A DNA stretch of 33,829 nucleotides from Smithella sp. M82 (GCA_001683985.1 MAEO01000229.1:2872-36700); one strand, 5' to 3'; positions 1-8,875 are shown, numbered from the stretch's first letter. Program-made: numbers and translations. Notes: generated from the letters alone by a model not told the origin.

Positions 1-5
1 TCATC

Positions 6-78
6 AAATCCCCCTCCATCCCCCTTTTCTAAAGGGGGAAGTTCCCCTCTTGGGCAAAGAGGGGTTAGGGGAGATTTT
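6..78. repeat. Intergenic nested inverted-repeat element
   Basis: Two G/C-rich hairpins lie side by side. CCCCCTTT (20-27) pairs with AAAGGGGG (31-38), and CCCCTCTT (44-51) pairs with AAGAGGGG (57-64). The outer flanks (aaatccccct at 6-15 and aggggagattt at 68-78) also nearly pair. On the minus strand it reads as a short open frame starting MKISPNPSLPKRG after an AAAGGAG-like site. That is how dispersed repeats of this kind often appear in gene predictions, so I treat it as a repeat and not a gene. It lies downstream of the amidase gene and lacks a clear T-run, so a terminator role is only possible. Confidence 0.6.
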
Positions 79-90
79 CATGCTCCTTTG

Positions 91-105
91 TGACGGATAC
101 CGTCA
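91..105. repeat. Small perfect hairpin downstream of the amidase gene
   Basis: TGACGG (91-96) and CCGTCA (100-105) form a perfect 6-bp stem around ATA. It lies just past the stop codon of the minus-strand amidase gene. It could protect the 3' end of that transcript. No T-run follows on the minus strand, so I do not call it an intrinsic terminator. Confidence 0.4.
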
Positions 106-113
106 TGGGGGTT

Positions 114-806
114 TCACCTGTAAAATGATTTGATACTTTCGGCCAGAATCTTGGCAATTTCCGTTTGTGTATTTACAGAAAGTAACTTCTTTTTGTCTTC
201 AGGATTGGTTGCAAAACCCATTTCCACACTTACGGCAGGAACGGTTAAGTCTTCTGTTACCGCTAAATCAGCCTTACGCAGCCCCCTGCCCTTTCGCGGG
301 AATAAAACATTCATATTTTCCTGAATGATTTTCGCCATTCTCAAAGATTCATTCCGACATTTATTCTTCAATTGCAATGTATTATCTTGCGTTGTTTTCT
401 TTCCTTTTACCACATCCTCGTTGAATCCCGGATAATAGATTTCGAAACCGGAAGCTTCTTTGCCAAATCCTCCATTGATGTGAAGACTTATGAAAAAGTC
501 CGGCTTGATTTTTTTGATAATTTCTTTACGGTCTTTCAGGTCGACTGTTTTATCCGATTCGCGAGTTAAATATAATTCCAGGTTATTTTCCCCGGCCAGC
601 GCCTGTTTTATCAATAACGCGACGGTCAGCGTAATATCTTTTTCGGAAACATCTTTATTCAGTTTAAGGCCCGGATCTTTTCCTCCGTGGGCCGGATCGA
701 TAAGGATTATTTTCTTTTTACCCGCAGCGTATAGTTCACCGGATGCAAAAGTAAATAAAGATATTAAGATGCCCATGATCAGCAATATTTTCTTTTTATC
801 CGACAT
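114..806 (-). CDS. N-acetylmuramoyl-L-alanine amidase (Amidase_3 family), exported
   Basis: Predicted zinc amidase that cuts the bond between N-acetylmuramic acid and L-alanine in peptidoglycan. An N-terminal hydrophobic segment after a KKK stretch looks like a signal peptide, so it should act in the periplasm. The domain shows IDPAHGGKDPG (first zinc His), a Glu in the following helix (SEKDITLTV), SLHINGG (second zinc His) and the catalytic Glu in VEMGFATNPED. At about 230 residues it is essentially one catalytic domain, without the AMIN domain or LysM repeats seen in many relatives. The frame can be extended to a GTG at 815, but that codon lies inside the likely ribosome binding site AGGTGG (817-812), so the ATG at 806 is preferred. 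It follows rel but has its own strong promoter at 836-863. Confidence 0.9.
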   Translation of the reverse strand: MSDKKKILLIMGILISLFTFASGELYAAGKKKIILIDPAHGGKDPGLKLNKDVSEKDITLTVALLIKQALAGENNLELYLTRESDKTVDLKDRKEIIKKIKPDFFISLHINGGFGKEASGFEIYYPGFNEDVVKGKKTTQDNTLQLKNKCRNESLRMAKIIQENMNVLFPRKGRGLRKADLAVTEDLTVPAVSVEMGFATNPEDKKKLLSVNTQTEIAKILAESIKSFYR

Positions 807-835
807 AATTTCCACCTAGACTAAATTCGCGCTTG

Positions 836-863
836 CTTATAGCAGAGTCTCTTCGTTTGTCAA
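836..863 (-). promoter_or_regulatory. Sigma-70-type promoter for the amidase gene
   Basis: On the minus strand, TTGACA (863-858) and TATAAG (841-836) are separated by 16 bp: a perfect -35 box and a 5/6 match to the -10 box. A start near 829 would give a leader of about 20 nt before the ATG at 806. The promoter sits in the gap between rel and the amidase gene, so the amidase can be expressed apart from rel. Confidence 0.6.
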
Positions 864-880
864 TATTCAAAACGATCATC

Positions 881-3037
881 TCAGAAATGACGTAATCTTT
901 CGATGGATTTAACAAATTTCAATTGTCTGATTGCCGCCAGGACCTGATTAAGTTGATTTAAGTTATTGATGTCGATTATAAAATTGCAGATTGCAACCAT
1001 GTCTGTTGTTTCTACCTGGGCATAACTTATATTGATGTCAAAAGATGAGATTATGGAACTGACTTCCGTCAAAACACCTTTAATATCATCACATACAATT
1101 CTAATGTGAACGGGATAAGTATTTTCTTCTCTGACGTTCCATTCTATATTGACAATTCTTTCTTTATTCGTTCTTTTAATGTAGGGACAATTATTCGTAT
1201 GCACAATAATGCCGCGTCCCCGTGAAATATAGCCCAATATCTCATCTCCGGGAATGGGATTGCAACATTTGGCAAAATTTATCAGCACATCGTCCATATC
1301 TTCAGCGCCGACAATAGATACCCCCATAGACGGCGAAGCAGTTTTTCTCTTTTTTATCTTATTGGTTGCCGGTTCCTCAACGCTGACGGTTTCTCCTGCC
1401 AGAAAACTGTTAACCACCCGTTTGGCGGAAAGCCGTCCCATGCCTACCTGAGAGATTAATTCATCAAGGCCGTTTACCGAATATTCGTCAAATACTTTAT
1501 TAATTTCGTCTGATTTTACAAAATTACTGAATTTTAAATTGTGTCTCCTGAATTCTTTCTCCAACAAATCACGCCCTAAAGCCAGACTGTTTTTTTTCTC
1601 TTCCAAGTTGATCCAGTTTCTGATTTTGGAAATTGCTCTTGTGGTTACTGCATATTTCAGCCAGTCTTTACTGGGATGATGTCCGGCCTGAGTTATTATT
1701 TCAACTGTCTCACCATTTTGCAGTTTATATTTTAACGGAACGATGCTCTTGTTTACTTTAGCTCCTATACATTGATTACCGACATCAGTATGAATGCTGT
1801 AGGCAAAGTCAATGGGGGTGGCTCCCCTGGGAAAGGATTTGACATCACCATGGGGGGTAAAAACATAAACCTCGTCAGGAAACAAAGCCAGTCTCAAATT
1901 GGCCATGAATTCCTTCGGATCTTTTATCTCATTTTGTATTTCCATTACCTCTCTGAGTTTTTTAATCTCATTATCTTCACGATCCTTATAACCATTGAGC
2001 CCCTCTTTGTAACGCCAATGAGCGGCAATTCCTTTCTCCGCCCATTCGTGCATTTTTTCGGTTCTGATCTGGATTTCCACTCTTTCTCCGTAAGGACCGA
2101 TAACTGTGGTATGCAACGATTGATAATGATTGGCTTTGGGCATTGCGATATAATCTTTAAATCTTCCCGGAACAGGCTTCCACAAGGCATGCATCATGCT
2201 CAATACTTCGTAGCAACTTTTTTCCTGATCGGAATCAAGTATTATGCGAAAAGCAATGAGGTCATAAATTTCGTCAAAATTTATGTGCTGTTCGTGCATT
2301 TTTTTGTAAATACTGTAAAGATGTTTCGCCCTTCCCTCAACTTTACATTTGACGGAATTTTTTTTCAACACATTATAAATAATTCTTTTAACTTCCTGTG
2401 TATAACGATTTCTTGCCTCATATGATTTGGCGACCTTGGCGAATAATTCATTATATGCATCCGGCGCAATATATTGGAAAGATAAATCCTCCAGTTCCAT
2501 TCTCATCCAGTTAATTCCCAAACGATTGGCCAGCGGCGCATATATATCCATCGTTTCCTTGGCAATATAAAATCTTTTTTCTTGGGGATGATATTTTAAT
2601 GTCCTCATGTTATGGAGACGGTCAGCCAGACGCACCAGCAAAATCCGGATATCGTCAGACATAGCCAAAATCATTTTACGAAAATTTTCCGACTGCCTTT
2701 CTTCCTGTGAACCGAAAGAAATGCGACTTAGTTTTGTCAATCCTCCCACCAGAAAAGCCACATCTTTGCCGAATTCTTTTTCCAGCTGCTCCGTTGTAGT
2801 CAATGTATCTTCGATTGTATCATGCAGTAAACCGCTGATGATCGCAGCAGTATCCATTTTCATATCGGTCAGGATTCCCGCAACTTCCATCGGATGCGTA
2901 AGATACGGTTCGCCGGATAGTCTTACCTGCCCCTGATGCACTGCAGCCGAGTAAATATATGCCTTTTTGATCATTTCCAGGTCTTCCGGAGGGAGGTACG
3001 TCTGGGCTTTATCTATAATGTCATTGATACGCAGCAT
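881..3037 (-). CDS. rel: Bifunctional (p)ppGpp synthetase/hydrolase (Rel/SpoT)
   Basis: Makes and degrades the stringent-response alarmone (p)ppGpp. At 718 residues it is full length with all domains in order. The N-terminal HD hydrolase has THPMEVAG and LLHDTIEDT (His72-Asp73, Glu76-Asp77), so hydrolysis should be active. The synthetase domain shows GRAKHLYSIYKKM, YDLIAFRI, the basic RFKD motif at about 292-295 that is typical of bifunctional enzymes, and EIQIRTEKMHEWAEKG. A TGS domain follows at about 386-446 (DEVYVFTPHGDVKSFP), then a Cys-rich segment (CCNPIPGDEILGY) and a C-terminal ACT domain. It lies 21 nt downstream of proS and is probably cotranscribed with it. The ribosome binding site is weak (CTGGAAAA). 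Confidence 0.97.
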   Translation of the reverse strand: MLRINDIIDKAQTYLPPEDLEMIKKAYIYSAAVHQGQVRLSGEPYLTHPMEVAGILTDMKMDTAAIISGLLHDTIEDTLTTTEQLEKEFGKDVAFLVGGLTKLSRISFGSQEERQSENFRKMILAMSDDIRILLVRLADRLHNMRTLKYHPQEKRFYIAKETMDIYAPLANRLGINWMRMELEDLSFQYIAPDAYNELFAKVAKSYEARNRYTQEVKRIIYNVLKKNSVKCKVEGRAKHLYSIYKKMHEQHINFDEIYDLIAFRIILDSDQEKSCYEVLSMMHALWKPVPGRFKDYIAMPKANHYQSLHTTVIGPYGERVEIQIRTEKMHEWAEKGIAAHWRYKEGLNGYKDREDNEIKKLREVMEIQNEIKDPKEFMANLRLALFPDEVYVFTPHGDVKSFPRGATPIDFAYSIHTDVGNQCIGAKVNKSIVPLKYKLQNGETVEIITQAGHHPSKDWLKYAVTTRAISKIRNWINLEEKKNSLALGRDLLEKEFRRHNLKFSNFVKSDEINKVFDEYSVNGLDELISQVGMGRLSAKRVVNSFLAGETVSVEEPATNKIKKRKTASPSMGVSIVGAEDMDDVLINFAKCCNPIPGDEILGYISRGRGIIVHTNNCPYIKRTNKERIVNIEWNVREENTYPVHIRIVCDDIKGVLTEVSSIISSFDINISYAQVETTDMVAICNFIIDINNLNQLNQVLAAIRQLKFVKSIERLRHF

Positions 3038-3058
3038 TAATTTTCCAGATTATTTGTT

Positions 3059-4771
3059 CTACATTTCCTGAGCTATAATTTGCTTTACCTGTTGCACTAT
3101 CTCCTGAAGCGGATATAATTTACTTTCACCGTTTTTTCTGATTTTCAGCTCAACTTTTCCCTGAACCAGATTCTTCTGACCGACAACAACCCTCAACGGA
3201 ATTCCGATCAAGTCGGCATCCTTAAATTTAACACCGGCTCTTTCATCACGGTCATCGAAAATAACTTCGATGTTTTCATCAAGCATGGATTTGTAAAGAC
3301 CTTCCGCTGCCTTCATTACTTCTTCTTCGTTTACATTTACGGGTGTGATAATTACCTGATACGGAGCCAAAGGCATCGGCCAGATAATTCCGTTTTCATC
3401 ATGATTCTGCTCGATACCGGCGGCAATCGTTCTCCCTATTCCAATCCCGTAACAACCCATTATCATGACTTTTTCCTGGCCGTCCTTATCAAGGAATACG
3501 GCTTTCATAGCTTTACTGTACTTTGTTCCCAGTTTAAAAACATGACCGACTTCTATGCCACGCGCAAATTTAATATCAGAACCGCAGCGCGGACATTTAT
3601 CCTGATCCGTCACAATCCGAAAATCAGCAAATGCCTGAATTTTAAAATCCCTGCCGATATTTACATTTTTAAAATGATAATCTTCCTTATTGGCGCCTGT
3701 AACAAAATTAACCATATCAATTACCGAATAATCCAGGAGAATCGGTATATTAATATTTACCGGCCCGACAAATCCACTCGGCGATCCCGTTGCTTTCATA
3801 ATAATTTCATCGGAGGCAAGTTCCACCTCGTCTGCACCTAAATAATTCTTCACCTTTATTTCATTGACTTCATGATCGCCGCGGATAAGCACTGCGTATT
3901 GTTTGCCGTCGGCATTGAAAATCAATGTCTTGACAATATCCTGAGGCTTTGCATTTAAAAACTCGCTGACCTCTTCAATAGTGCGCACGTCAGGCGTATT
4001 GATTTCCTCTATGGGAAGCCGGTCATCTTCAAATATTTCCTTTCTCTCCGGACAGGCTACTTCGGCTTTTTCCAGATTGGCGGCGTACGAACATTTTTCA
4101 CAAAACACCATTGCATCTTCACCGGATTCGGCCATTACCATAAATTCGTGCGAATATTTCCCGCCGATACTACCGGAATCCGCTTCCACGGGGCGGAATT
4201 TTAAACCGCAGCGACGAAAGATATTATTGTAGGCATCAAACATCTTTTCGTAACTTTTTTCCGCGCTTTCTTCATCTACATCAAAACTGTACGCATCTTT
4301 CATACCGAATTCGCGGCAACGCATAACTCCAAAACGAGGACGAACTTCGTCGCGAAATTTTGTCTGAATCTGATAAAGATTGCGCGGCAACTGACGATAT
4401 GTTTTTATATCGTTGCGCACTATGGATGTTATTACTTCTTCATGTGTCGGACCCAGGCAGTATGCGTGATCGTGACGATCCCGAAATCTCAAAAGTTCCT
4501 TTCCATAAAGCTCCCAGCGACCTGATTCCTGCCACAACTCCATGGGTTGAACCATAGGCATATGAACTTCCTGGGCGCCGGCTTTATTCATCTCTTCCCT
4601 TACAATCTGTTCCATTTTCTGAATAACCCGATAACCAAGCGGAAGGTATGAATATATGCCGCTGGTCAATTTTCTAATCATTCCTGCTCTAATCATCAGC
4701 TGTTGGCTTATAACTTCGGCATCCGAAGGCACTTCCCTGCCGGTCGGTAAAAACATCTCTGAATAACGCAT
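3059..4771 (-). CDS. proS: Prolyl-tRNA synthetase (bacterial type, with editing domain)
   Basis: Charges tRNA-Pro with proline in the cytoplasm. The 570-residue length and layout fit the bacterial ProS type. Class II core motifs are visible: SGIYSYLPLGYRV near the N-terminus, motif 2 region FRDEVRPRFGVMRCREFGMKD, and motif 3 GCYGIGIGRTIAAGIEQ. Between motifs 2 and 3 lies an insertion of about 180 residues that matches the YbaK-like editing domain (KTLIFNADGKQYAVLIRGDHE), which clears Ala-tRNA-Pro. A C-terminal anticodon-binding domain follows (APYQVIITPVN). The ATG overlaps the TAA stop of ispG by one base (TAATG), so translation is probably coupled. Confidence 0.97.
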   Translation of the reverse strand: MRYSEMFLPTGREVPSDAEVISQQLMIRAGMIRKLTSGIYSYLPLGYRVIQKMEQIVREEMNKAGAQEVHMPMVQPMELWQESGRWELYGKELLRFRDRHDHAYCLGPTHEEVITSIVRNDIKTYRQLPRNLYQIQTKFRDEVRPRFGVMRCREFGMKDAYSFDVDEESAEKSYEKMFDAYNNIFRRCGLKFRPVEADSGSIGGKYSHEFMVMAESGEDAMVFCEKCSYAANLEKAEVACPERKEIFEDDRLPIEEINTPDVRTIEEVSEFLNAKPQDIVKTLIFNADGKQYAVLIRGDHEVNEIKVKNYLGADEVELASDEIIMKATGSPSGFVGPVNINIPILLDYSVIDMVNFVTGANKEDYHFKNVNIGRDFKIQAFADFRIVTDQDKCPRCGSDIKFARGIEVGHVFKLGTKYSKAMKAVFLDKDGQEKVMIMGCYGIGIGRTIAAGIEQNHDENGIIWPMPLAPYQVIITPVNVNEEEVMKAAEGLYKSMLDENIEVIFDDRDERAGVKFKDADLIGIPLRVVVGQKNLVQGKVELKIRKNGESKLYPLQEIVQQVKQIIAQEM

Positions 4772-5856
4772 TAATTCCCTTTCCTTTCCCTCATCATCAA
4801 GTTTATTTCTTCAAGTAAAACTTTAACAAAGTCTTTCTCTTTAACCTTTTTAAAGGGTTTTCCTTTTTTAAATAAAATTCCCTGCCTTTTACCGCCGGCT
4901 ATGCCGATATCCGCATCGGCAGCTTCACCGGGTCCGTTTACAACACAACCCATTAAAGCCACTTTTAAATATTCTTTCTCTCCGGTAAGAGCTTTTTCAA
5001 TTTTACCGGCTAACTTCAGCATATCAATTTCACACCGTCCACAAGTCGGACAAGAAACAATCTCCGGCCCGATCTTTCTGATGTTCAATGCCCGCAAAAT
5101 ACCATAGGCAACGGGAATTTCCAGAACAGGACTGCCGGTAACGGAAACCCTGATTGTATCGCCAATACCTTCATAAAGAAGCGTTCCGATTCCCAGCGCC
5201 GATTTTATAGCTGCATTAACCAACGTTCCGGCTTCGGTTACTCCCAGATGCAGCGGATAGTCGGTCCTGGTGGAAATTGCGCGATAAGCCTCTATCATTG
5301 TGGGAACATCCGAAGATTTCAAGGATAATTTTATTTTTTCAAAACCATGATTTTCAAAAAGCTCAATATTCTTTAAAGCACTTTCTACAAGAGCCTCCGC
5401 TGTCGCGCCTCCGTATTTACGCAATAAATCTTTTTGCAGAGAACCGGAATTAACACCGATCCGGATTACGGTTTCACGCTCTTTGGCAATCCGGATAATC
5501 TGACAAATTTTATCTTTAGCAATGTTGCCGGGATTAATCCTGATGCCGGCTGCACCTTTTTTTATGGCATCTATCGCCAACCGGTAATCAAAATGAATAT
5601 CCGCAACCAGAGGGATTTTTATTTTCTCTTTTATATGCGGGATGGCTTCAACGGCTTCTTTATCAGGCAAGGCAACACGGATGACTTCACATCCGGCTTT
5701 CTCCAGAGCTTTAATCTGCGCAACAGAGGCTTTAACATCACGTGTATCCGTATTCGTCATCGATTGGACAACAACCGGCGCATCTCCGCCTATCTGTACA
5801 TAATCAAGATTTATTTTCTTTGTTTTTCTTCTTCTGGTTGAAGATAAATGTTCCAC
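4771..5856 (-). CDS. ispG: 4-hydroxy-3-methylbut-2-enyl diphosphate synthase (IspG/GcpE)
   Basis: Fe-S enzyme that converts MEcPP to HMBPP in the MEP isoprenoid pathway; dxr of the same pathway is also in this window. The TIM-barrel part begins at INLDYVQIGGDAPVVVQSM and holds DIHFDYRLA and RINPGNI. The C-terminal part carries the cluster ligands in CPTCGRCEID and GCVVNGPGEAADADIG. The open frame runs up to a TTG at 5928, but those extra 24 residues have no counterpart I recognise and overlap the edge of an intergenic repeat. GTG at 5856, just before the usual start of homology, is preferred. GGGAA about 10 nt upstream could be the ribosome binding site. The choice of start is uncertain; the identity is not. 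Confidence 0.93.
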   Translation of the reverse strand: MEHLSSTRRRKTKKINLDYVQIGGDAPVVVQSMTNTDTRDVKASVAQIKALEKAGCEVIRVALPDKEAVEAIPHIKEKIKIPLVADIHFDYRLAIDAIKKGAAGIRINPGNIAKDKICQIIRIAKERETVIRIGVNSGSLQKDLLRKYGGATAEALVESALKNIELFENHGFEKIKLSLKSSDVPTMIEAYRAISTRTDYPLHLGVTEAGTLVNAAIKSALGIGTLLYEGIGDTIRVSVTGSPVLEIPVAYGILRALNIRKIGPEIVSCPTCGRCEIDMLKLAGKIEKALTGEKEYLKVALMGCVVNGPGEAADADIGIAGGKRQGILFKKGKPFKKVKEKDFVKVLLEEINLMMRERKGN

Positions 5857-5906
5857 AAACGCCGGATTCCCGATTAATTTGTATAGACCTTTGAAAAACT
5901 GCGCCG

Positions 5907-6051
5907 TGTCATTTCGGGTGTAAAGCAATGAGAAAATCTTTAATTAAAACTTGAAAAGATTTCTCCCCGGCGTATGCCCAGGCATACCCAGGCATACCCA
6001 GGGGATCTGCCGGGGTTCCCTGCCGGGCTTTAGCCTTCGGTCGAAACGACA
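5907..6051. repeat. Palindromic intergenic repeat element between the purF-like gene and ispG
   Basis: Outer ends tgtcatttcg (5907-5916) and cgaaacgaca (6042-6051) are inverted copies with one mismatch. Inner arms gagaaaatctt (5930-5940) and aagatttctc (5956-5965) are also inverted, with one extra base. The right side holds ccttcggtcgaaacgac. The pattern matches a kind of dispersed repeat found in many bacterial genomes, in which GTCATTTCG and CGAAATGAC flank GAGAAATCTT/AAGATTTCTC. The centre is G/C-rich and holds a 10-bp tandem repeat (5971-6000). The rest of the 5929-6195 gap shows no gene. Confidence 0.6.
5971..6000. repeat. Short tandem repeat, 10-bp unit, three copies
   Basis: The unit ggcataccca occurs at 5981-5990 and 5991-6000, preceded by a diverged copy cgtatgccca at 5971-5980. 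It lies inside the palindromic repeat element and probably arose by slippage. Copy number may differ between strains. Confidence 0.75.
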
Positions 6052-6195
6052 AATTGAAAGTTATTCAAATGTCTCTTACAAAGGATTTATAACATGTGAA
6101 TCAATCTTCATCAATGAGTAATTTGTATTGGAATCGGCTAATGCGAAGTTTTTATTAAAAAATATTTAAGTGCGGAGATAGAACAAAAATCAAAC

Positions 6196-7602
6196 TTATT
6201 TGCCCAGCCAGCAATGCAAACATAATTGGTCTGCCGGAAGTCCTATCGCCGCAATCATGTCTTCAATGTTCAGATATTTCAGTGAAGTGACATTCAAGTC
6301 ACGACGAATCCAATCAATCATTTGGGCATATTTAGTCGATTGAGGATCCAGATATTCTTCCGGATTCTCGATTTCTTTTCCTTCTAATGCCCGAATTGCC
6401 TTCCGTCCGGCCAGCTCTGCCGTCGTTCTTGTGGAAGACGCATAAATACAGGGAAACATTAAAGGCGGACAAGCAGGACGAATATGGATTTCCTTTGCTC
6501 CGTTATCCCACAATTTTTTGATAGTCAGGTTTTTCAGCTGCGTACCGCGAACAATAGAATCGTCGCAAATGATTATACGATTGCCTTTTATTACTTCGCG
6601 CACCGCGCAAAGCTTCATCTGGGCAACAAGATCCCTTATTTCCTGCGTCGGCGGTGTGTAACTACGACCATAACCGGGAGTATATTTCACGAGCGCCCGG
6701 CGATAGGGAATGCCCGATCCCATCGAATAACCGATGGCGTGACCGACACCGGAATCGGGAATACCGGAAACAAGCTCTGCCTGTACATTATCGCGTTTTG
6801 CAAGATAGATGCCGCATCTTTCTCTGGCTCCTTCCACGCTGATACCTTCGTAAACGGACGACGGATAACCTGTATATATCCACAAAAATGCGCAAATTTT
6901 CTTTTCTGATCCTTCAGGCTTCATTAATTTTATGCCATTCGGTGTCAAAAGCGCTATTTCGCCAGGACCCAGGAAATTTATCAACTCATAGCCAAGATTT
7001 TCAAAAGAGCTCGCCTCCGTTGCCACAACATAAGATTTTTTATCTTTCTGTGTTTTATTTATACCGATGGACAGGGGAAAGCGGCCATACTTATCCCGGG
7101 CTGCGTATATTCCTTCCGTTGTCAATACGAGCGCGCAAATAGACCCTTCTATTACACCACGCATGGACGCGATACCTTCCACTATATTATTTCCACGATT
7201 AATAAGAGAGGCGACGATTTCCGCGTTGCTTACTCCTCCACCGGCCATTTCACCGAAGGACACGCCTTCATTTAAAAGTTCATTTACCAACTTTTCCTTA
7301 TTAGTTATCAGTCCTGATGCGGCAACGGCATAAACACCGAATTTCGAATGAAATACCAACGGCTGTGGTGTTTCGTCATCAATCGCTCCAATACCGAAAC
7401 ACCCATCCATTTTCTTGTAGTCTTCAACGAATCGGGATTTGAATTGAGCCTGAGATATACTGTGAACGGTTTTGTAAAAACCCTTTGGACCCAACACCGC
7501 CATGCCGCCACTTTCAGTCCCTAAATGTGAATGATAATCAGTTCCGTAGAAAAGCGTCTGAATACAATTTTCCGATGATACAACTCCAAAAATGCCACCC
7601 AT
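6196..7602 (-). CDS. PurF-like amidophosphoribosyltransferase paralogue lacking the glutaminase nucleophile
   Basis: Related to PurF, which makes phosphoribosylamine from PRPP and glutamine in the first step of purine synthesis. The C-terminal half is well kept: IPDSGVGHAIGYSMGSGIPY, GRSYTPPTQ and the PRPP loop IIICDDSIVRGTQ (about 344-355). Cysteines at 237, 385, 461 and 464 match the Fe-S ligand pattern of Bacillus-type PurF. The N-terminal glutaminase domain starts MGGIFGVV where PurF has MCGI, so the catalytic Cys is Gly. The GHxRYST motif is replaced by GAIDDET, and the NGxxxN loop reads SGLITN. I infer that it cannot use glutamine in the normal way. It may use ammonia or have another role. 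A good AAGGAG site precedes the ATG. It follows the aminotransferase gene by 73 nt. Confidence 0.85.
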   Translation of the reverse strand: MGGIFGVVSSENCIQTLFYGTDYHSHLGTESGGMAVLGPKGFYKTVHSISQAQFKSRFVEDYKKMDGCFGIGAIDDETPQPLVFHSKFGVYAVAASGLITNKEKLVNELLNEGVSFGEMAGGGVSNAEIVASLINRGNNIVEGIASMRGVIEGSICALVLTTEGIYAARDKYGRFPLSIGINKTQKDKKSYVVATEASSFENLGYELINFLGPGEIALLTPNGIKLMKPEGSEKKICAFLWIYTGYPSSVYEGISVEGARERCGIYLAKRDNVQAELVSGIPDSGVGHAIGYSMGSGIPYRRALVKYTPGYGRSYTPPTQEIRDLVAQMKLCAVREVIKGNRIIICDDSIVRGTQLKNLTIKKLWDNGAKEIHIRPACPPLMFPCIYASSTRTTAELAGRKAIRALEGKEIENPEEYLDPQSTKYAQMIDWIRRDLNVTSLKYLNIEDMIAAIGLPADQLCLHCWLGK

Positions 7603-7675
7603 TAATGTTATCTCCTTACTATCCCCTAATAAATGGGATAAGCGCGTTGACGAAGTTGTCTTTTAACAAAAGACT

Positions 7676-8872
7676 CTAACCTTCTAATTTAGAAACAGCA
7701 TCCTTAATCCGCTTTATGCCTTCTTCAATGTTTTTCATAGAAGTAGCATAAGATAAACGTATATGGTCATCACTGCCAAATGCTACTCCGGGAACGGCAG
7801 CCACATTCGCTTCATCAAGCAGGTAATCAATCAATTCAGTGGAACTTATTATCTTTCTGTCTTTGTAAGAACGTCCATAAATTTCCGATACATTAGGAAA
7901 GACATAAAATGCTCCTTCAGGAGAAAAACACTTTACTCTGGGAATTTGTTCCAGAGCATGAACTATATAATCTTTTCGCTTTCGAAATTCGCTGACCATT
8001 TTATCGACAATTTTTTGATCCCCGCAAAGAGCTTCCACGGCAGCTTTCTGCGCAATAGATGTCGGATTGGATGTATTTTGACTCTGAATTTTATTCATAG
8101 CCGCCGCTATTTCTTCAGGACCGGCAGCGTAGCCAATACGCCAACCTGTCATAGCATATGTTTTGGATATGCCATTGACCACTATTATTCTATCCTTCAA
8201 TTTCGGTTCACAGGCAGCTATATTGGTAAAAGGAAATTCGGCATAATATATTTTCTCGTAAATATCATCCGAAATTATAAGTATGTCTTTATCCAGCAAT
8301 ACAGCGGCAATAGCTTTTAATTCTTCCGGAGTATAAGCCGCTCCGGCGGGATTGGAAGGACTGTTAATAATTACCGCCTTGGTATGTTTGGTTATCGCAG
8401 ATTTTAACTGTTCGGGCTTCATTTTAAAGCCGTCTTTTTCCTGTGTGTCAACAATCACCGAATGGCCGCCGGCCAAAGCTACAATATCAGGATAAGAAAC
8501 CCAGTACGGAGCAGGAATAATTACTTCATCACCATGATCAAAAAGAACCTGTGCCAAATTATACAATGTATGTTTTGCTCCGCAGGAAACAACAATTTGC
8601 GAACGTTTATATTCCAGATCATTATCGCGTCTTAATTTCTCCGCAACAGCGTCTTTTAGTTCGTTAGTTCCGCTTACCGGTGTGTATTTGGTAAAGCCTG
8701 CTTCAATGGCCTTAATTGCCGCCCTTTTAATATGAACAGGCGTATCAAAATCCGGTTCACCGGCTGCAAAGTCGATTATATCTCTTCCCTGTGCCCTCAA
8801 TGCATTGACCTTGGCGCTAATAGCTAAAGTTTCCGACGGCTTGATTTTTGCCACCCTGGACGATAATTTCAC
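7676..8872 (-). CDS. Class I aminotransferase, aspartate aminotransferase type (PLP)
   Basis: PLP enzyme of fold type I, most like bacterial aspartate aminotransferases of the 1-beta group; some of these also act on prephenate. Visible signatures are AAGEPDFDTP, SCGAKHTLYN, the substrate loop INSPSNPAGAAY, the PLP lysine in VNGISKTYAMTGWRIGYAAG, and the C-terminal Arg in HIRLSYATS that binds the substrate carboxylate. The 398-residue length is normal. The start is a GTG at 8872. Its AAGGAG ribosome binding site is formed by the last codons of coaD (Lys-Glu-stop), and the gap to coaD is only 3 nt, so translation of the two is probably coupled. Exact substrate is not certain from sequence alone. 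Confidence 0.9.
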   Translation of the reverse strand: MKLSSRVAKIKPSETLAISAKVNALRAQGRDIIDFAAGEPDFDTPVHIKRAAIKAIEAGFTKYTPVSGTNELKDAVAEKLRRDNDLEYKRSQIVVSCGAKHTLYNLAQVLFDHGDEVIIPAPYWVSYPDIVALAGGHSVIVDTQEKDGFKMKPEQLKSAITKHTKAVIINSPSNPAGAAYTPEELKAIAAVLLDKDILIISDDIYEKIYYAEFPFTNIAACEPKLKDRIIVVNGISKTYAMTGWRIGYAAGPEEIAAAMNKIQSQNTSNPTSIAQKAAVEALCGDQKIVDKMVSEFRKRKDYIVHALEQIPRVKCFSPEGAFYVFPNVSEIYGRSYKDRKIISSTELIDYLLDEANVAAVPGVAFGSDDHIRLSYATSMKNIEEGIKRIKDAVSKLEG

Positions 8873-8875
8873 AGA

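Noticed and set aside
1772..2425. 217-codon open frame on the plus strand
   Set aside because: It lies wholly antisense to rel, which is full length with all motifs. The translation shows no recognisable domain.
5971..6000. CRISPR-like array
   Set aside because: Only three 10-bp units with no spacers and no cas genes in the window. It is a simple tandem repeat.
7763..8320. 185-codon open frame on the plus strand
   Set aside because: Antisense to the aminotransferase gene, with no ribosome binding site or recognisable motif.
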